Positions 41,387-50,410 of a stretch of 64,000 bases of DNA are shown here, piece by piece. The translations under genes and the position numbers were made by a program. The notes below the pieces were generated by a model. It did not search any database. It was given only the letters and a program-made list of their open reading frames with translations, and was not told the DNA's origin. Numbering within the stretch: position 1 is the stretch's first letter; each line of letters starts with the position of its first letter. This DNA is from Bacillota bacterium (lineage in GTDB: Bacteria > Bacillota > UBA4882 > UBA10575): NCBI GenBank assembly GCA_012837715.1, contig DUQR01000045.1:62001-126000 (forward strand), written 5' to 3'.

Positions 41387-42433
41387 TCAATTAAGCCAAA
41401 AACCTTTTTGTTGATCAAAAATAACTTGGTATAAAGAACGGATCAAGACACAAAGGACCGGTCCGAAAAAAAAGCCGTAAACGCCAAGACTTTTCATCCC
41501 TAAGTACAGCGAAAGGAGAACCAATAAAGGATGGAGCCCCAGTTTCACCCCGACCAGCCGGATCTCAACCAACTGCCTAAGGCCAAGGGTCAATAAACAG
41601 GTGAGACCCAGATAACAGGCTTTCGCCAACTGCCCAACGGCCAGTTGCCAACCAAGCCATGGAAGAAAAAAGAGTACCGGACCAACCAGTGGCAAAATAT
41701 CAACTATCCCAATAAAAAGTCCAGTTAACCACGGTTTAGCAAAACCAAATAAACCTAAACATAAAGAAGAAATAAAACCGGTCACCATGGCCAGCACGAT
41801 TTGGGCTTTTAAGAAATTCCAACCGGAAATAAGCGTTTGCCGGTGGAGCCGGAGCATGGATTTCTGCCACTGTTCGGGAATGAGCGTTAAGCAAAATTGT
41901 TTAATTTTTCCCCGGTCCCGACTGAAAAAAAAGGCGGTCAAACCACTAAGCAAAAGGTTAAGGAGAAACAGCGGCAAACCACGAAAACAATTCAAAGCAC
42001 CCTGGAGCAGTCCGTTTAAAGTAGCCCACAATTGATTTACCCATAGGCGGCCCTGGCCCCAAAATTCCTCCGGCCACTGGAGACGGTTACAGATCGCCGT
42101 CTCTAAGCGGGTCAATCCTTGACCGAGGAGCGTAAGCCGGTCGGGTAAAGTAATCAGCAACTCCTTGGTTTCCTGATAGAGGCGGAGAAACAAAAGGGTT
42201 AAACAGAAGCCCAAACCAAGCAGGGTTAAGACCAAAACAAAAATTACCGCTAAGCTCCGGGATAGACCAAACCACCGGCCCACCACCACTACCGGTCTTT
42301 CAATCAAATAGGCAATGGCCAAGCCAGAAAGAAAAGGGCTGACCAAAGGGAAAAGGAATTTGACACCTAGAACCAAAAACAGGATGCCGAGTAAAAAAAG
42401 GATATACAAACGGAGTTGTTCCGGGATGCGCAA
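41387..42433 (-). CDS. AI-2E family membrane protein, YtvI-like
   Basis: 348 aa with about seven transmembrane segments and the paired N-terminal helices, central amphipathic region and G-x-x-D-I-L-P-L-V-G-P motif of the AI-2E (PerM) family. Length and pattern are closest to the sporulation integral membrane protein YtvI; function there is unproven. It overlaps the longest possible dxr frame and lies 11 bp before the preferred dxr start. Its place between cdsA and dxr is not standard for this cluster. Confidence 0.7.
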   Translation of the reverse strand: MRIPEQLRLYILFLLGILFLVLGVKFLFPLVSPFLSGLAIAYLIERPVVVVGRWFGLSRSLAVIFVLVLTLLGLGFCLTLLFLRLYQETKELLITLPDRLTLLGQGLTRLETAICNRLQWPEEFWGQGRLWVNQLWATLNGLLQGALNCFRGLPLFLLNLLLSGLTAFFFSRDRGKIKQFCLTLIPEQWQKSMLRLHRQTLISGWNFLKAQIVLAMVTGFISSLCLGLFGFAKPWLTGLFIGIVDILPLVGPVLFFLPWLGWQLAVGQLAKACYLGLTCLLTLGLRQLVEIRLVGVKLGLHPLLVLLSLYLGMKSLGVYGFFFGPVLCVLIRSLYQVIFDQQKGFWLN

Positions 42434-42484
42434 CAGACATCACCCTGTTAAGCATACGTCCGGAACAAATAAATCATGCCGAAA

Positions 42485-43303
42485 TTAGTAAAATAAAAGG
42501 AGCGCTAGGTAATAAACGACCGGCAAGGCAAATAAAGCACTATCAAAGCGGTCCAGCACACCACCATGTCCAGGGAGAAAATGGCCGGAATCTTTGACGC
42601 CCGCAAGGCGTTTGAGAAAGGACTCAAATAGATCCCCAACCTGACCGGCAAAACTGGCTAAAACCCCGGTTCCCAGTGACCAAAGAAACGGCCATTGCAG
42701 AACGGAACCGTAAAAAACACCGGCTAACGTGCCCACCAACAACCCGCCCACCGCTCCTTCCACGGTTTTATTGGGACTGAGCTTTGGAGCCAGATGGTTG
42801 CGACCAAAAGCGGAACCAATAAAGTAAGCGCCGGTATCGGTCCCCCAGATGACCACAAAGGCAAACAAGAGTAATTGCCAACCGGCTTTAGGCGCTAAAT
42901 TTCTTAAGTGAAAAATATAAGTAAAGAGCAGGCCCGGATAGAGCAAGACAAAAATTTGGGCTAAAAGTGAAACGAATACTCCTTGGGTGATCCCTTTCCG
43001 GCTGAAAGAAAGGAAAGAAATGAAAAGCAAGGTAATAAAGGTCAAGCCCCACAAACTGCCCGATGATAATCGGGGACTGTCGGCCGACCAAAGGATCGTT
43101 TCACCAATCATTAAAACTAAATTAAAAAAGAAAGCCAAAGGAAGACTCAGCCTAACCCCAGCTTGGTCCATAATTTTCCATATTTCTCTGGTGGCGAGCA
43201 GCGATAAGAACCCAATCGCCAGCGACAAGAGAAAACCACCCTGGATCATCAGGAAAAGAAAGAGAATTCCACCAATAATTCCGGATAAGATTCGTATCTT
43301 CAC
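42485..43303 (-). CDS. cdsA: Phosphatidate cytidylyltransferase
   Basis: 272 aa, multi-pass membrane enzyme making CDP-diacylglycerol. The C-terminal signature is visible as G-D-L-F-E-S-F-L-K-R near 220 and K-D-S-G-H-F-L-P-G-H-G-G-V-L-D-R-F-D near 237. GTG 43303 overlaps the uppS stop by 4 nt (GTGA), indicating translational coupling. Confidence 0.95.
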   Translation of the reverse strand: MKIRILSGIIGGILFLFLMIQGGFLLSLAIGFLSLLATREIWKIMDQAGVRLSLPLAFFFNLVLMIGETILWSADSPRLSSGSLWGLTFITLLFISFLSFSRKGITQGVFVSLLAQIFVLLYPGLLFTYIFHLRNLAPKAGWQLLLFAFVVIWGTDTGAYFIGSAFGRNHLAPKLSPNKTVEGAVGGLLVGTLAGVFYGSVLQWPFLWSLGTGVLASFAGQVGDLFESFLKRLAGVKDSGHFLPGHGGVLDRFDSALFALPVVYYLALLLFY

Positions 43304-44100
43304 TTTACTCTCCCTTCCATAATTCCCCCAAACCGCCGAGATCGCTTCTGGTAGGATAAAAGCGCTTCCCTAAATTCGGCTGGGCCGAAATCGGGCCAGA
43401 GGGTAGCGGTAAAATACAACTCGGTATAAGCCATCTGCCACAAAAGAAAATTACTAATCCGCTGTTCGCCACTGGTCCGGATCAAAAGATCCGGATCGGG
43501 TTGGCCAGCGGTAAAAAGATAACCGGCCAACCGCTCTTCCGTAATCTTTTCCACATCAACACCATTTTCCTGCGCGGCGCTGACCAATTGGCGAACAGCC
43601 TGAACAATTTCGCTCCGCCCGCCATAATTAATCGCTAAATTCAGGTTTAACCTCTGGTTAACCGCTGTTCTCGCTTCAACTTGTTTAATCACTTTTCTTA
43701 GGGCTGGCGACAAACCATCGTGCAACCCAAGAAAGCGGATCCGCACCTCTTGACCGTGAAGTTCTTCGGTGACTTGCTGCAAGCTTTCATGAAAAAGGTT
43801 CATTAAAAAAGAAACTTCGGACGCCGGCCGTTTCCAGTTTTCTGTGGAGAAAGCAAACAAAGTTAAGTAAGATATCCCCAACCGTCCACATTCCTCGGTT
43901 ATTTCCCGGACTCTTTTTAAACCGGCTTCATGACCGGAGGTACGGGGTAAATTCCGTTTCCGGGCCCAACGGCCATTGCCATCCATGATGATCGCCACAT
44001 GTCGAGGCAGACCGGGATCACCCGGTTGGATGGTTTGGACTCGTGGAGTCAGTTTAGCCCGCTTTGCGAAACCCTTGGGTAAAAGGGAGTATATTTTCAA
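43300..44100 (-). CDS. uppS: Undecaprenyl (isoprenyl) diphosphate synthase
   Basis: 266 aa cis-prenyltransferase producing the C55 carrier for peptidoglycan. H-V-A-I-I-M-D-G-N-G-R-W-A near residue 34 holds the catalytic Asp; F-S-T-E-N-W-K-R-P near 84 and R-T-S-G-E-Q-R near 212 are conserved. TTG 44100 is 7 nt after GGAGGT at the end of frr. The N-terminus is about 20 residues longer than in E. coli. Confidence 0.95.
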   Translation of the reverse strand: MKIYSLLPKGFAKRAKLTPRVQTIQPGDPGLPRHVAIIMDGNGRWARKRNLPRTSGHEAGLKRVREITEECGRLGISYLTLFAFSTENWKRPASEVSFLMNLFHESLQQVTEELHGQEVRIRFLGLHDGLSPALRKVIKQVEARTAVNQRLNLNLAINYGGRSEIVQAVRQLVSAAQENGVDVEKITEERLAGYLFTAGQPDPDLLIRTSGEQRISNFLLWQMAYTELYFTATLWPDFGPAEFREALLSYQKRSRRFGGIMEGRVK

Positions 44101-44103
44101 AAA

Positions 44104-44667
44104 TTAGACCTCCATAATCTCTTGCTCTTTGCTGGCGGTTAAACGATCAATCTCTGCAATATACTTGTCCGTAAGTTTTTGAATATCTTCCAACCCTTTT
44201 TTACTGTCATCTTCCGCAATCACACTATCTTTCTCCAGCTTTTTAATGTTTTCGTTGGCATCGCGACGGATATTACGTATGGCGATCCGTTTCTCCTCCG
44301 CATCTTTCTTCAAGACTTTGACAAGCTCTCGGCGGCGTTCCTCGGTGAGCTGGGGAATGATTAAACGAAGCACATTTCCGTCGTTGGTTGGATTGAAACC
44401 CAAATCTGCCTTTAAAATTGCCCGCTCCACACTGGCCAGGATCGACTTGTCCCAGGGCTGAATCATAATCATTCTTGGTTCCGGCGCCGAAATATTAGCC
44501 ACTTGGTTAATGGGCATCATCGAACCGTAACATTCTACCGTCACCCGGTCCAAAATGGCCGGATTCGCCCGACCGGTGCGGATCGTGGCGAAATCCTTCT
44601 TCGTCACTTCGATCACTTTTTGCATCCGCTCATTGGCTTTTTCCCAAACCTCTTTAATGGTTTCCAC
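44104..44667 (-). CDS. frr: Ribosome recycling factor
   Basis: 187 aa, standard size. I-R-T-G-R-A-N-P near residue 29 and the R-R-D-A-N-E-N-I-K-K-L-E-K segment identify RRF, which splits post-termination ribosomes with EF-G. GTG 44667 two bases after pyrH. Confidence 0.97.
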   Translation of the reverse strand: METIKEVWEKANERMQKVIEVTKKDFATIRTGRANPAILDRVTVECYGSMMPINQVANISAPEPRMIMIQPWDKSILASVERAILKADLGFNPTNDGNVLRLIIPQLTEERRRELVKVLKKDAEEKRIAIRNIRRDANENIKKLEKDSVIAEDDSKKGLEDIQKLTDKYIAEIDRLTASKEQEIMEV

Positions 44668-44669
44668 AG

Positions 44670-45392
44670 TTAATCATCTCCTTTAACAAAAGTCCCAATT
44701 TTTTCCCCCATGACAATTCTTTTTATATTGCCCACCTCATTCAGGTTAAAGACGATGATCGGAATCTTGTTATCCATACATAAGGAGGTAGCGGTAGAAT
44801 CCATTACTTTAAGCCGCTTATTCAAGACTTCAATAAATTTAAGATCGTCATATTTCTTAGCTTCCGGGTTAAGCATTGGATCTTGCTCGTATACTCCATC
44901 CACTTTGGTGGCTTTTAAAATAATCTCCGCTTCCACTTCGATGGCGCGTAAAGCTGCGGCTGTGTCCGTGGAAAAAAACGGATTCCCAGTACCTGCACCA
45001 AAGATCACCACCCGCCCCTTTTCCAGATGGCGGATGGCTCGCCGCCGAATATAAGGCTCAGCCACTTCCCGCATTTCAATGGCTGTTAACACCCGGGTGG
45101 CCATCCCAATATTTTCAAAGGCATCCTGGAGGGCTAAAGCATTCATCACCGTCGCCAGCATCCCCATGTAATCAGCGGTTGCCCGGTCGATCCCTTGGGA
45201 ACTGGCCGGTAAACCCCGCCAGAAGTTACCGCCTCCAACCACGACCGATACTTGAACTCCTAAGTTCACAACCTCTTGTATTTGATAGGCTACCCCGTTC
45301 ACAACCTCGTGGTTTAAGCCAAAACCTTTTTCCCCGGCTAAAGCTTCACCGCTCAGTTTAAGCATAATCCGTCGGTATTTTGGTGATTCCAT
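44670..45392 (-). CDS. pyrH: UMP kinase
   Basis: 240 aa hexameric bacterial UMP kinase. L-K-L-S-G-E-A-L near residue 11, G-G-G-N-F-W-R-G near 52 and the T-D-T-A-A-A-L-R-A near 140 are family motifs. Lies 85 bp after tsf, past a strong hairpin terminator at 45451, so its expression depends on readthrough or an unseen promoter. Confidence 0.97.
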   Translation of the reverse strand: MESPKYRRIMLKLSGEALAGEKGFGLNHEVVNGVAYQIQEVVNLGVQVSVVVGGGNFWRGLPASSQGIDRATADYMGMLATVMNALALQDAFENIGMATRVLTAIEMREVAEPYIRRRAIRHLEKGRVVIFGAGTGNPFFSTDTAAALRAIEVEAEIILKATKVDGVYEQDPMLNPEAKKYDDLKFIEVLNKRLKVMDSTATSLCMDNKIPIIVFNLNEVGNIKRIVMGEKIGTFVKGDD

Positions 45393-45450
45393 CCCGCCCT
45401 AACCCCCAGTTTTTTATTTTATCTTCTTTCTTGGCCTAAAAAATTCCTGC

Positions 45451-45476
45451 AAAAAAGGGAACACCATTGGTGTCCC
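45451..45476 (-). terminator. Terminator between tsf and pyrH
   Basis: Minus strand GGGACACC/GGTGTTCCC stem, with a minimal AAT loop, followed by TTTTTTGC. It begins at the tsf stop. Presumably partial, because pyrH and frr follow in the same direction. Confidence 0.88.
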
Positions 45477-46433
45477 CTATCCTTTAATCTGGGACATAAC
45501 TTCCGCGGCAAAATCATCCGTTCTCTTCTCGATCCCTTCTCCCTTTTCATAGCGGGTAAAACGGACAATTTTAATCTCGGCGCCAAGTTTTTTCCCAACC
45601 TCAGCCACCAGACCGGAAACGGTCTGCTGATTATCTTTGATGAAAATTTGCTCCTCCAAACAAATCTCTTTCAATAATTTATTGATCCGTCCCTGGGTAA
45701 TCTTTTCGGCAACAGCCTGGGGTTTCCCTTCGTTCACCGCTTGAGCCATATAGATTTTCTTCTCCGCTTCAATAACCGTAGCGGGCACCTGGTCTCTCCG
45801 TACGTACTCGGGTTTGGCCGCTGCAACTTGCATCGCCAAATCTTTGGCTAAGGTCAAGACCTCTTCGTTGGTGTTCAGGTCGGCACGGCCTAAGGCCAAC
45901 TCGATCAGCACCCCGATCTTCCCGTGCATATGGATGTAGTCTTGAACTAAACCATCGGCGTTGGTCTGGTAGTGGGCAAAACGGCGCACAGTTATTTTTT
46001 CACCGGTCTTCGCCACCATTTGCGTAACGTATTCGCCCACGGTTTGTTGGTCCTTAAAAGGTTGTTCCAATAAATAGGGAGCTTCCGCCCCTTCCTCGTC
46101 GGCGGCTACCGACTTGGGCGCCTGCTCAGTAATATGTTCGGCTAACTCCCGCGCAAATCTTTGGAAATCATCGGTTTTAGCGACAAAGTCGGTTTCACAG
46201 TTCACTTCCACCAAAGCGCCGTTGGTCCGGTTCGAACCGACAAAGGACGCCACTAACCCGTCAGCCGCGACCCGTCCCGCTTTTTTCGCTGCGGAAGCCA
46301 GGCCTTTTTCCCGTAGAAATTCAATGGCCTTTTCTAAATCGCCATTGTTTTCGGCTAAAGCGCGCTTACAATCCATGATTCCTGCTCCGGTTCTTTCCCG
46401 CAGTTCTTTCACCATTGAAGCAGAAATTTCCAT
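45477..46433 (-). CDS. tsf: Elongation factor Ts
   Basis: 318 aa. The N-terminal module V-K-E-L-R-E-R-T-G-A-G-I-M-D-C-K-R-A-L is diagnostic and the T-D-F-V-A-K-T-D-D-F (residues about 80-90) contacts EF-Tu. Length exceeds B. subtilis EF-Ts (293 aa) and suggests a duplicated core subdomain. ATG 46433 follows GGGAGGAAT. Confidence 0.97.
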   Translation of the reverse strand: MEISASMVKELRERTGAGIMDCKRALAENNGDLEKAIEFLREKGLASAAKKAGRVAADGLVASFVGSNRTNGALVEVNCETDFVAKTDDFQRFARELAEHITEQAPKSVAADEEGAEAPYLLEQPFKDQQTVGEYVTQMVAKTGEKITVRRFAHYQTNADGLVQDYIHMHGKIGVLIELALGRADLNTNEEVLTLAKDLAMQVAAAKPEYVRRDQVPATVIEAEKKIYMAQAVNEGKPQAVAEKITQGRINKLLKEICLEEQIFIKDNQQTVSGLVAEVGKKLGAEIKIVRFTRYEKGEGIEKRTDDFAAEVMSQIKG

Positions 46434-46532
46434 CTTGATTCCTCCCTTTCGCCATTATTTCCCATTTTCAATATAAACCTTCTCCCCTATTATCTCCATT
46501 ATTAGGGTTGAGAAGCTAGTAAACCAAGTGAT

Positions 46533-46580
46533 TAAAAAAGGGGGAGGGAAGGCTTAAAGGCCCCGCCACTCACCCCTTTT
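46533..46580 (-). terminator. Terminator/attenuator between rpsB and tsf
   Basis: On the minus strand AAGGGGTGAG and GGGGCC pair imperfectly (G-U pairs allowed) with AGCCTT and CTCCCCCTT; TTTTTT follows. Probably a partial terminator that sets the rpsB:tsf ratio. Confidence 0.6.
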
Positions 46581-46582
46581 CC

Positions 46583-47389
46583 TTAGTTTTCTGCCGAGAC
46601 CGGTTCCTCAGCCGTCCGGGTTTCCTCTTCGCCTGTTTCCGTTAGGCTTTCCTCTTCACCTTCAACTGCAGCTTCTTCGCCGCTGGCTTCGGCTTCCGAG
46701 AGTTGTTCCCCTTGACGCCCTTCGATCACGGCATCAGCCATCGTTGCGGAGAGCAGCCGTACAGCCCGGATCGCATCGTCATTCCCGGGGATCACATAAT
46801 CGACCTCGTCCGGATCACAGTTGGTGTCGACAATAGCGACAATCGGAATATTCAGCTTCCGCGCTTCGGCAATGGCAATCCGTTCTTTCCGCGGATCAAC
46901 AACAAAGAGCGCATCCGGTAACCGGTTCATTTCTTTTACGCCACTGAGAAATTTCTCCAGTCTTTCCCGTTCCTTTTCCAACTGGAGGACTTCTTTTTTC
47001 GGGAGCACTGTATAAGAACCATCTTCGGCCATCCGTTCAATTTTCTTCAGTCTTTCGACCCGGGAACGAATGGTGGCAAAGTTAGTCAACATTCCGCCCA
47101 ACCAGCGTTGCGAGACATAAAACATATCACAACGGGTCGCTTCTTCCCTAATAGCTTCCTGGGCCTGTTTTTTCGTCCCCACAAATAAGATGGAACCACC
47201 ATTCGCCACGGTCTCACGGATAAAATGATAGGCTTCTTCCACCATTCTTACGGTCTTCTGCAGATCAATGATGTAGATCCCGTTCCGTTCGGTAAAAATA
47301 TAGGGCGCCATCTTAGGGTTCCAACGTCTGGTCTGGTGACCGAAATGCACCCCTGCCTCCAACAGTTGTTTCATGGAGATCACTGCCAC
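46583..47389 (-). CDS. rpsB: 30S ribosomal protein S2
   Basis: 268 aa. [18 protein letters not shown] near residue 10 and F-V-G-T-K-K-Q-A near 66 are S2 motifs. An acidic Glu-rich tail of about 35 residues after position 233 is longer than usual. GTG 47389 follows GGAGGTG. First gene of the rpsB-tsf-pyrH-frr block. Confidence 0.97.
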   Translation of the reverse strand: MAVISMKQLLEAGVHFGHQTRRWNPKMAPYIFTERNGIYIIDLQKTVRMVEEAYHFIRETVANGGSILFVGTKKQAQEAIREEATRCDMFYVSQRWLGGMLTNFATIRSRVERLKKIERMAEDGSYTVLPKKEVLQLEKERERLEKFLSGVKEMNRLPDALFVVDPRKERIAIAEARKLNIPIVAIVDTNCDPDEVDYVIPGNDDAIRAVRLLSATMADAVIEGRQGEQLSEAEASGEEAAVEGEEESLTETGEEETRTAEEPVSAEN

Positions 47390-47505
47390 GATTGGTCACC
47401 TCCTTCCCTCATGGTTTCTTCCTCCGCTTTCTTCCTCCCCCGGCCAAACCCAAAGTGGGCACCTTGGCAAAGGTCCGAAAGCGTGTGTAATTTACACCAC
47501 TCATG

Positions 47506-47534
47506 AGTATATCATGGTCATTGCTTTCTGGCAA
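47506..47534 (-). promoter_or_regulatory. Sigma-A promoter of rpsB
   Basis: TTGCCA (47534-47529), 17-bp spacer, TATACT (47511-47506) on the minus strand. The leader of about 110 nt contains a short hairpin (GTGTAA/TTACAC) and could host S2 autoregulation, but I see no full known motif. Confidence 0.75.
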
Positions 47535-47554
47535 GAAAATCTTTTCCGGTGCGG

Positions 47555-48373
47555 TCAATAGCCGCGCTTCAGTAATTCACCCTTCGGAAAAAAGATCAAA
47601 TGCGTCTTTCCGGTGCCAGGTACCTGTTGGATCATGGTTTCTACGCCATAGACGGCAGCCAGATTATCCGTGGTCAGCACTTTCTCCGGAGGGCCCAGAG
47701 CGTAGACCTGGCCTTCCTTGAGCATGATCAATTCTTGACAATAGCGGGCGGCTAAATTGAGGTCGTGGAAGACCGCTAACACGGTCAAACCGTTTTTCCG
47801 GACCAATTCCGTCAATAACTCGCTAATCTCCAACGTTTGGCTGATATCTAGATGGGAAGTGGGTTCATCCAAGAGGAGCAGACGGGGGGTCTGGGCTAAG
47901 GCTTGTGCAATCAAAATCCGTTGGCGTTCGCCGCCACTCAGTTCGGTCACCGGACGGTCGGCTAAAGCCCAGGTATTCGTCGCTTCCATCGCCGCCCGTA
48001 CAATCTCCCGGTCCTTTTCCCCTTCTCCAGTCCAAGGCGGAAGATAAGGAAATCGCCCCATCATGACAACTTCCCAAGCGGTAAATGGAAAAGAGGCCTC
48101 CCATTGTTGGGGAACAACCCCCATCAACCGCGCTAATGCTTTAACCTTAATTCCGCTCAGATCTTGGCCGGCCAAAATAACCCGGCCTTCTGTGGGCGTT
48201 AAAGCTTTATTCAAACATTTAAGTAAAGTGGTTTTTCCGGAACCGTTGGGGCCAACAATTCCCGTGAACCCCTGCACCGGCACCTGAAAACTGATCTTTT
48301 TCAAAAGAGGCTTTCCCCCGTAACCGAAAGAAAGCCCCTCCACGGAAAGGGCTAGTTGGGATGGGGCAAACAT
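47555..48373 (-). CDS. ABC transporter ATP-binding protein, BtuD/FepC type
   Basis: 272 aa. Walker A G-P-N-G-S-G-K-T-T near residue 40, signature L-S-G-G-E-R-Q-R near 144 and Walker B L-L-L-L-D-E-P-T-S-H-L-D near 164 are intact. Powers uptake across the inner membrane with the permease encoded 118 bp upstream. ATG 48373 follows GGGAGG by 7 nt. The 118-bp gap has no recognised gene. Confidence 0.92.
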   Translation of the reverse strand: MFAPSQLALSVEGLSFGYGGKPLLKKISFQVPVQGFTGIVGPNGSGKTTLLKCLNKALTPTEGRVILAGQDLSGIKVKALARLMGVVPQQWEASFPFTAWEVVMMGRFPYLPPWTGEGEKDREIVRAAMEATNTWALADRPVTELSGGERQRILIAQALAQTPRLLLLDEPTSHLDISQTLEISELLTELVRKNGLTVLAVFHDLNLAARYCQELIMLKEGQVYALGPPEKVLTTDNLAAVYGVETMIQQVPGTGKTHLIFFPKGELLKRGY

Positions 48374-48491
48374 ACGCTTTCCTCCCTGTTTAAGAAAATA
48401 ACAATATGTCGATTCTCCCGACTCAAATTTAAGTAAATCTAGCTAGTGGGGTCACTGCTCACGACCGCTTCGGTACGTCTTCAAAAAAGCT

Positions 48492-49472
48492 TTACTTCAT
48501 TGCCAACCGGTTTTTGTTCAGTAAATAAAGAAAAAACGGACCCCCAATAAAGGAGGTGAGGACCCCCACCGGTAATTCCACGGGAGAAAGAATGGTGCGG
48601 GCTAAAGTGTCGGCCAACAAGAGCAAGAGCCCACCGGCTAGAGCGGAAACGGGGAGGAGCATACGGTGGTCTGGACCAAGAAAGAGGCGCATAATGTGGG
48701 GAGCCACCATCCCTATAAAGCCAATCGGACCGCTAACACTAACGGCCGCAGCCACTAAAACAGAAGCCGTAAAGATAATTCGGTGCTGAAAAGAGAAAAC
48801 CGCAAGCCCAAGTTGATGCGCCTTTTCTTCCCCCAACAGCAAGAGGTTAAGTTCCGAGGCTAAGGACCGGCTGTATAAAAAACCGCCCACCACATAAGGG
48901 AGAACCATCTTCACCTCCGCCCAGCGGGCATAGGAAAATCCCCCCATCTGCCAAAAAATAATCTTTCCCATCTCTTCTTGGCGAAAATAAAGCAGCAGGG
49001 CAGTGACGGCTGAGAAAAAGGCGCTCACCGCAATCCCGGCCAACAACATCATCGTCACCGCGGGACGATTTCTCCGCCGACCGAAAGAATAAACCAAAAC
49101 CGTCGCCAGTAAAGCACCGGCAAAAGCGAAAAAAGGGCGGGCACTGAGCCCCAAAAGCTTAAAGTTAACCCCGGAAAGAACAGCGATGGTCGCCCCCAAA
49201 GCCGCCCCGGAAGAAGTTCCCAGAATGTAGGGATCGGCCAGCGGATTACGGAATAATCCCTGAAAAAGAAGGCCGGTTACGGCTAAAGCTGCTCCCACCA
49301 ACACCGTCAGAATGATCCGGGGCAAGCGTAAACCAAAGAAAATCTTCTGCTGAAGGGGACTAAGGGGAAAGCTTAATCGGGCCGGGCCTAAACCTAAGGC
49401 TACCCATCCCGTTAAGATTAATCCCAAACTTAATCCCAGTAGGAACAGGTGGTACTTGGTTTGGGGTTTCAT
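48492..49472 (-). CDS. FecCD/BtuC-family ABC permease
   Basis: 326 aa with about ten membrane helices; R-L-P-R-I-I-L-T near residue 50, F-R-N-P-L-A-D-P-Y-I-L-G near 75 and G-P-I-G-F-I-G-M-V-A-P-H near 244 are family motifs. Transports cobalamin or siderophore. ATG 49472 shares one base with the TAA of the binding-protein gene (TAATG). Confidence 0.93.
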   Translation of the reverse strand: MKPQTKYHLFLLGLSLGLILTGWVALGLGPARLSFPLSPLQQKIFFGLRLPRIILTVLVGAALAVTGLLFQGLFRNPLADPYILGTSSGAALGATIAVLSGVNFKLLGLSARPFFAFAGALLATVLVYSFGRRRNRPAVTMMLLAGIAVSAFFSAVTALLLYFRQEEMGKIIFWQMGGFSYARWAEVKMVLPYVVGGFLYSRSLASELNLLLLGEEKAHQLGLAVFSFQHRIIFTASVLVAAAVSVSGPIGFIGMVAPHIMRLFLGPDHRMLLPVSALAGGLLLLLADTLARTILSPVELPVGVLTSFIGGPFFLYLLNKNRLAMK

Positions 49473-50362
49473 TACCGGATCCGCTCCCGGAGAAAAGCCA
49501 GATCCTTAAGGGCTTGAATCAACCGCGGTCCAGGCCGGGAAAGGAGATCAACATCAATCTGGAAGACTTGGTCTTGCCGGACCGCCGTCAAGTCCTTGAA
49601 GAAAGCATCATCCTGGAAGACTGCCGGATCCATTTCGGTCAAAATAACCTCCGGATTCTCGGCCAGAATATATTCCAGACTGATCTGTCCCCAGCTAAAC
49701 CCCAAGCCCCCCGCAATATTCTCCCAACCAAGGCCGGTAACGGCCTCGTCTAGAAAGGTTCCGGTTCCCGCGGTCCACAAGTCGGATAAATCAGTACCAA
49801 TGGCAATTAACACCTTCGGCTTCGGCCCGGCGCTCTCCCGATCCAGCGCTAGGGTGGCCAAGGCTGTATCCAACTCCATTGCCAGTTTAGCAGCAGCCGT
49901 TTCTGTTCCGGTTAACTGCCCAACCAAACGGATGGCCGCCCCTAAATCGGCAAAGGAGACCGGATTAAGGGCAAATGTAGGTATTCCCAAGGCGGTAAGG
50001 CTTTCTACCGGTTCTTTTCCATTTAAATTACAAGCCAGAACCAGATCAGGCTGGAGAGAGATTACCCGTTCAATATTGAGCGGAGCGATATCCCCGATCT
50101 TTGGTTTAGCTTTTGCTTCTACCGGGTAGTCACACCAATCGGTGACTCCGACGATCCGGTCCTCAAGCCCTAGGGCAAACAGAATCTCCGTATTCCCCGG
50201 CGAACCGGAGATAATTCGCATCGGTGGTCGCTCCAGCGTTAACGAACGCCCAAACTGGTCCTCAAGCTGCAAAGGGTAAGCCCCGGTTCCAACCGGCATA
50301 ATCAGGACTAAGATGATTCCCAGCAAGGCGCAGATTGTTTTTTTAGCTAGCTTTGTATGCAA
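49472..50362 (-). CDS. Periplasmic substrate-binding protein, BtuF-like
   Basis: 296 aa. Signal peptide (residues 1-28, without a lipobox Cys visible), then the two-lobed helical-backbone binding domain with R-I-I-S-G-S-P-G-N-T-E-I-L-F-A-L and V-G-V-T-D-W-C-D-Y-P near residue 75, the latter typical of cobalamin binders. The specificity call rests on that motif only. TTG 50362 lies 7 nt after GGGAGG. No B12 riboswitch was recognised upstream; the preceding gene ends 48 bp away in the same direction. Confidence 0.88.
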   Translation of the reverse strand: MHTKLAKKTICALLGIILVLIMPVGTGAYPLQLEDQFGRSLTLERPPMRIISGSPGNTEILFALGLEDRIVGVTDWCDYPVEAKAKPKIGDIAPLNIERVISLQPDLVLACNLNGKEPVESLTALGIPTFALNPVSFADLGAAIRLVGQLTGTETAAAKLAMELDTALATLALDRESAGPKPKVLIAIGTDLSDLWTAGTGTFLDEAVTGLGWENIAGGLGFSWGQISLEYILAENPEVILTEMDPAVFQDDAFFKDLTAVRQDQVFQIDVDLLSRPGPRLIQALKDLAFLRERIR

Positions 50363-50410
50363 ATCCTTCCCTCCCTATCTGTCCCAAGAGTTCCGTCTGT
50401 TTTAAACAAG

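Noticed and set aside
48374-48491. Possible further palindromic element after the permease gene
   Set aside because: TAAAGCTTTTTTG at the stop resembles the family end, but no matching opposite end is present at the expected distance.
50363-50410. Cobalamin riboswitch before btuF
   Set aside because: Only 48 bp separate the genes, and no B12-box sequence was recognised here or upstream of 51320.
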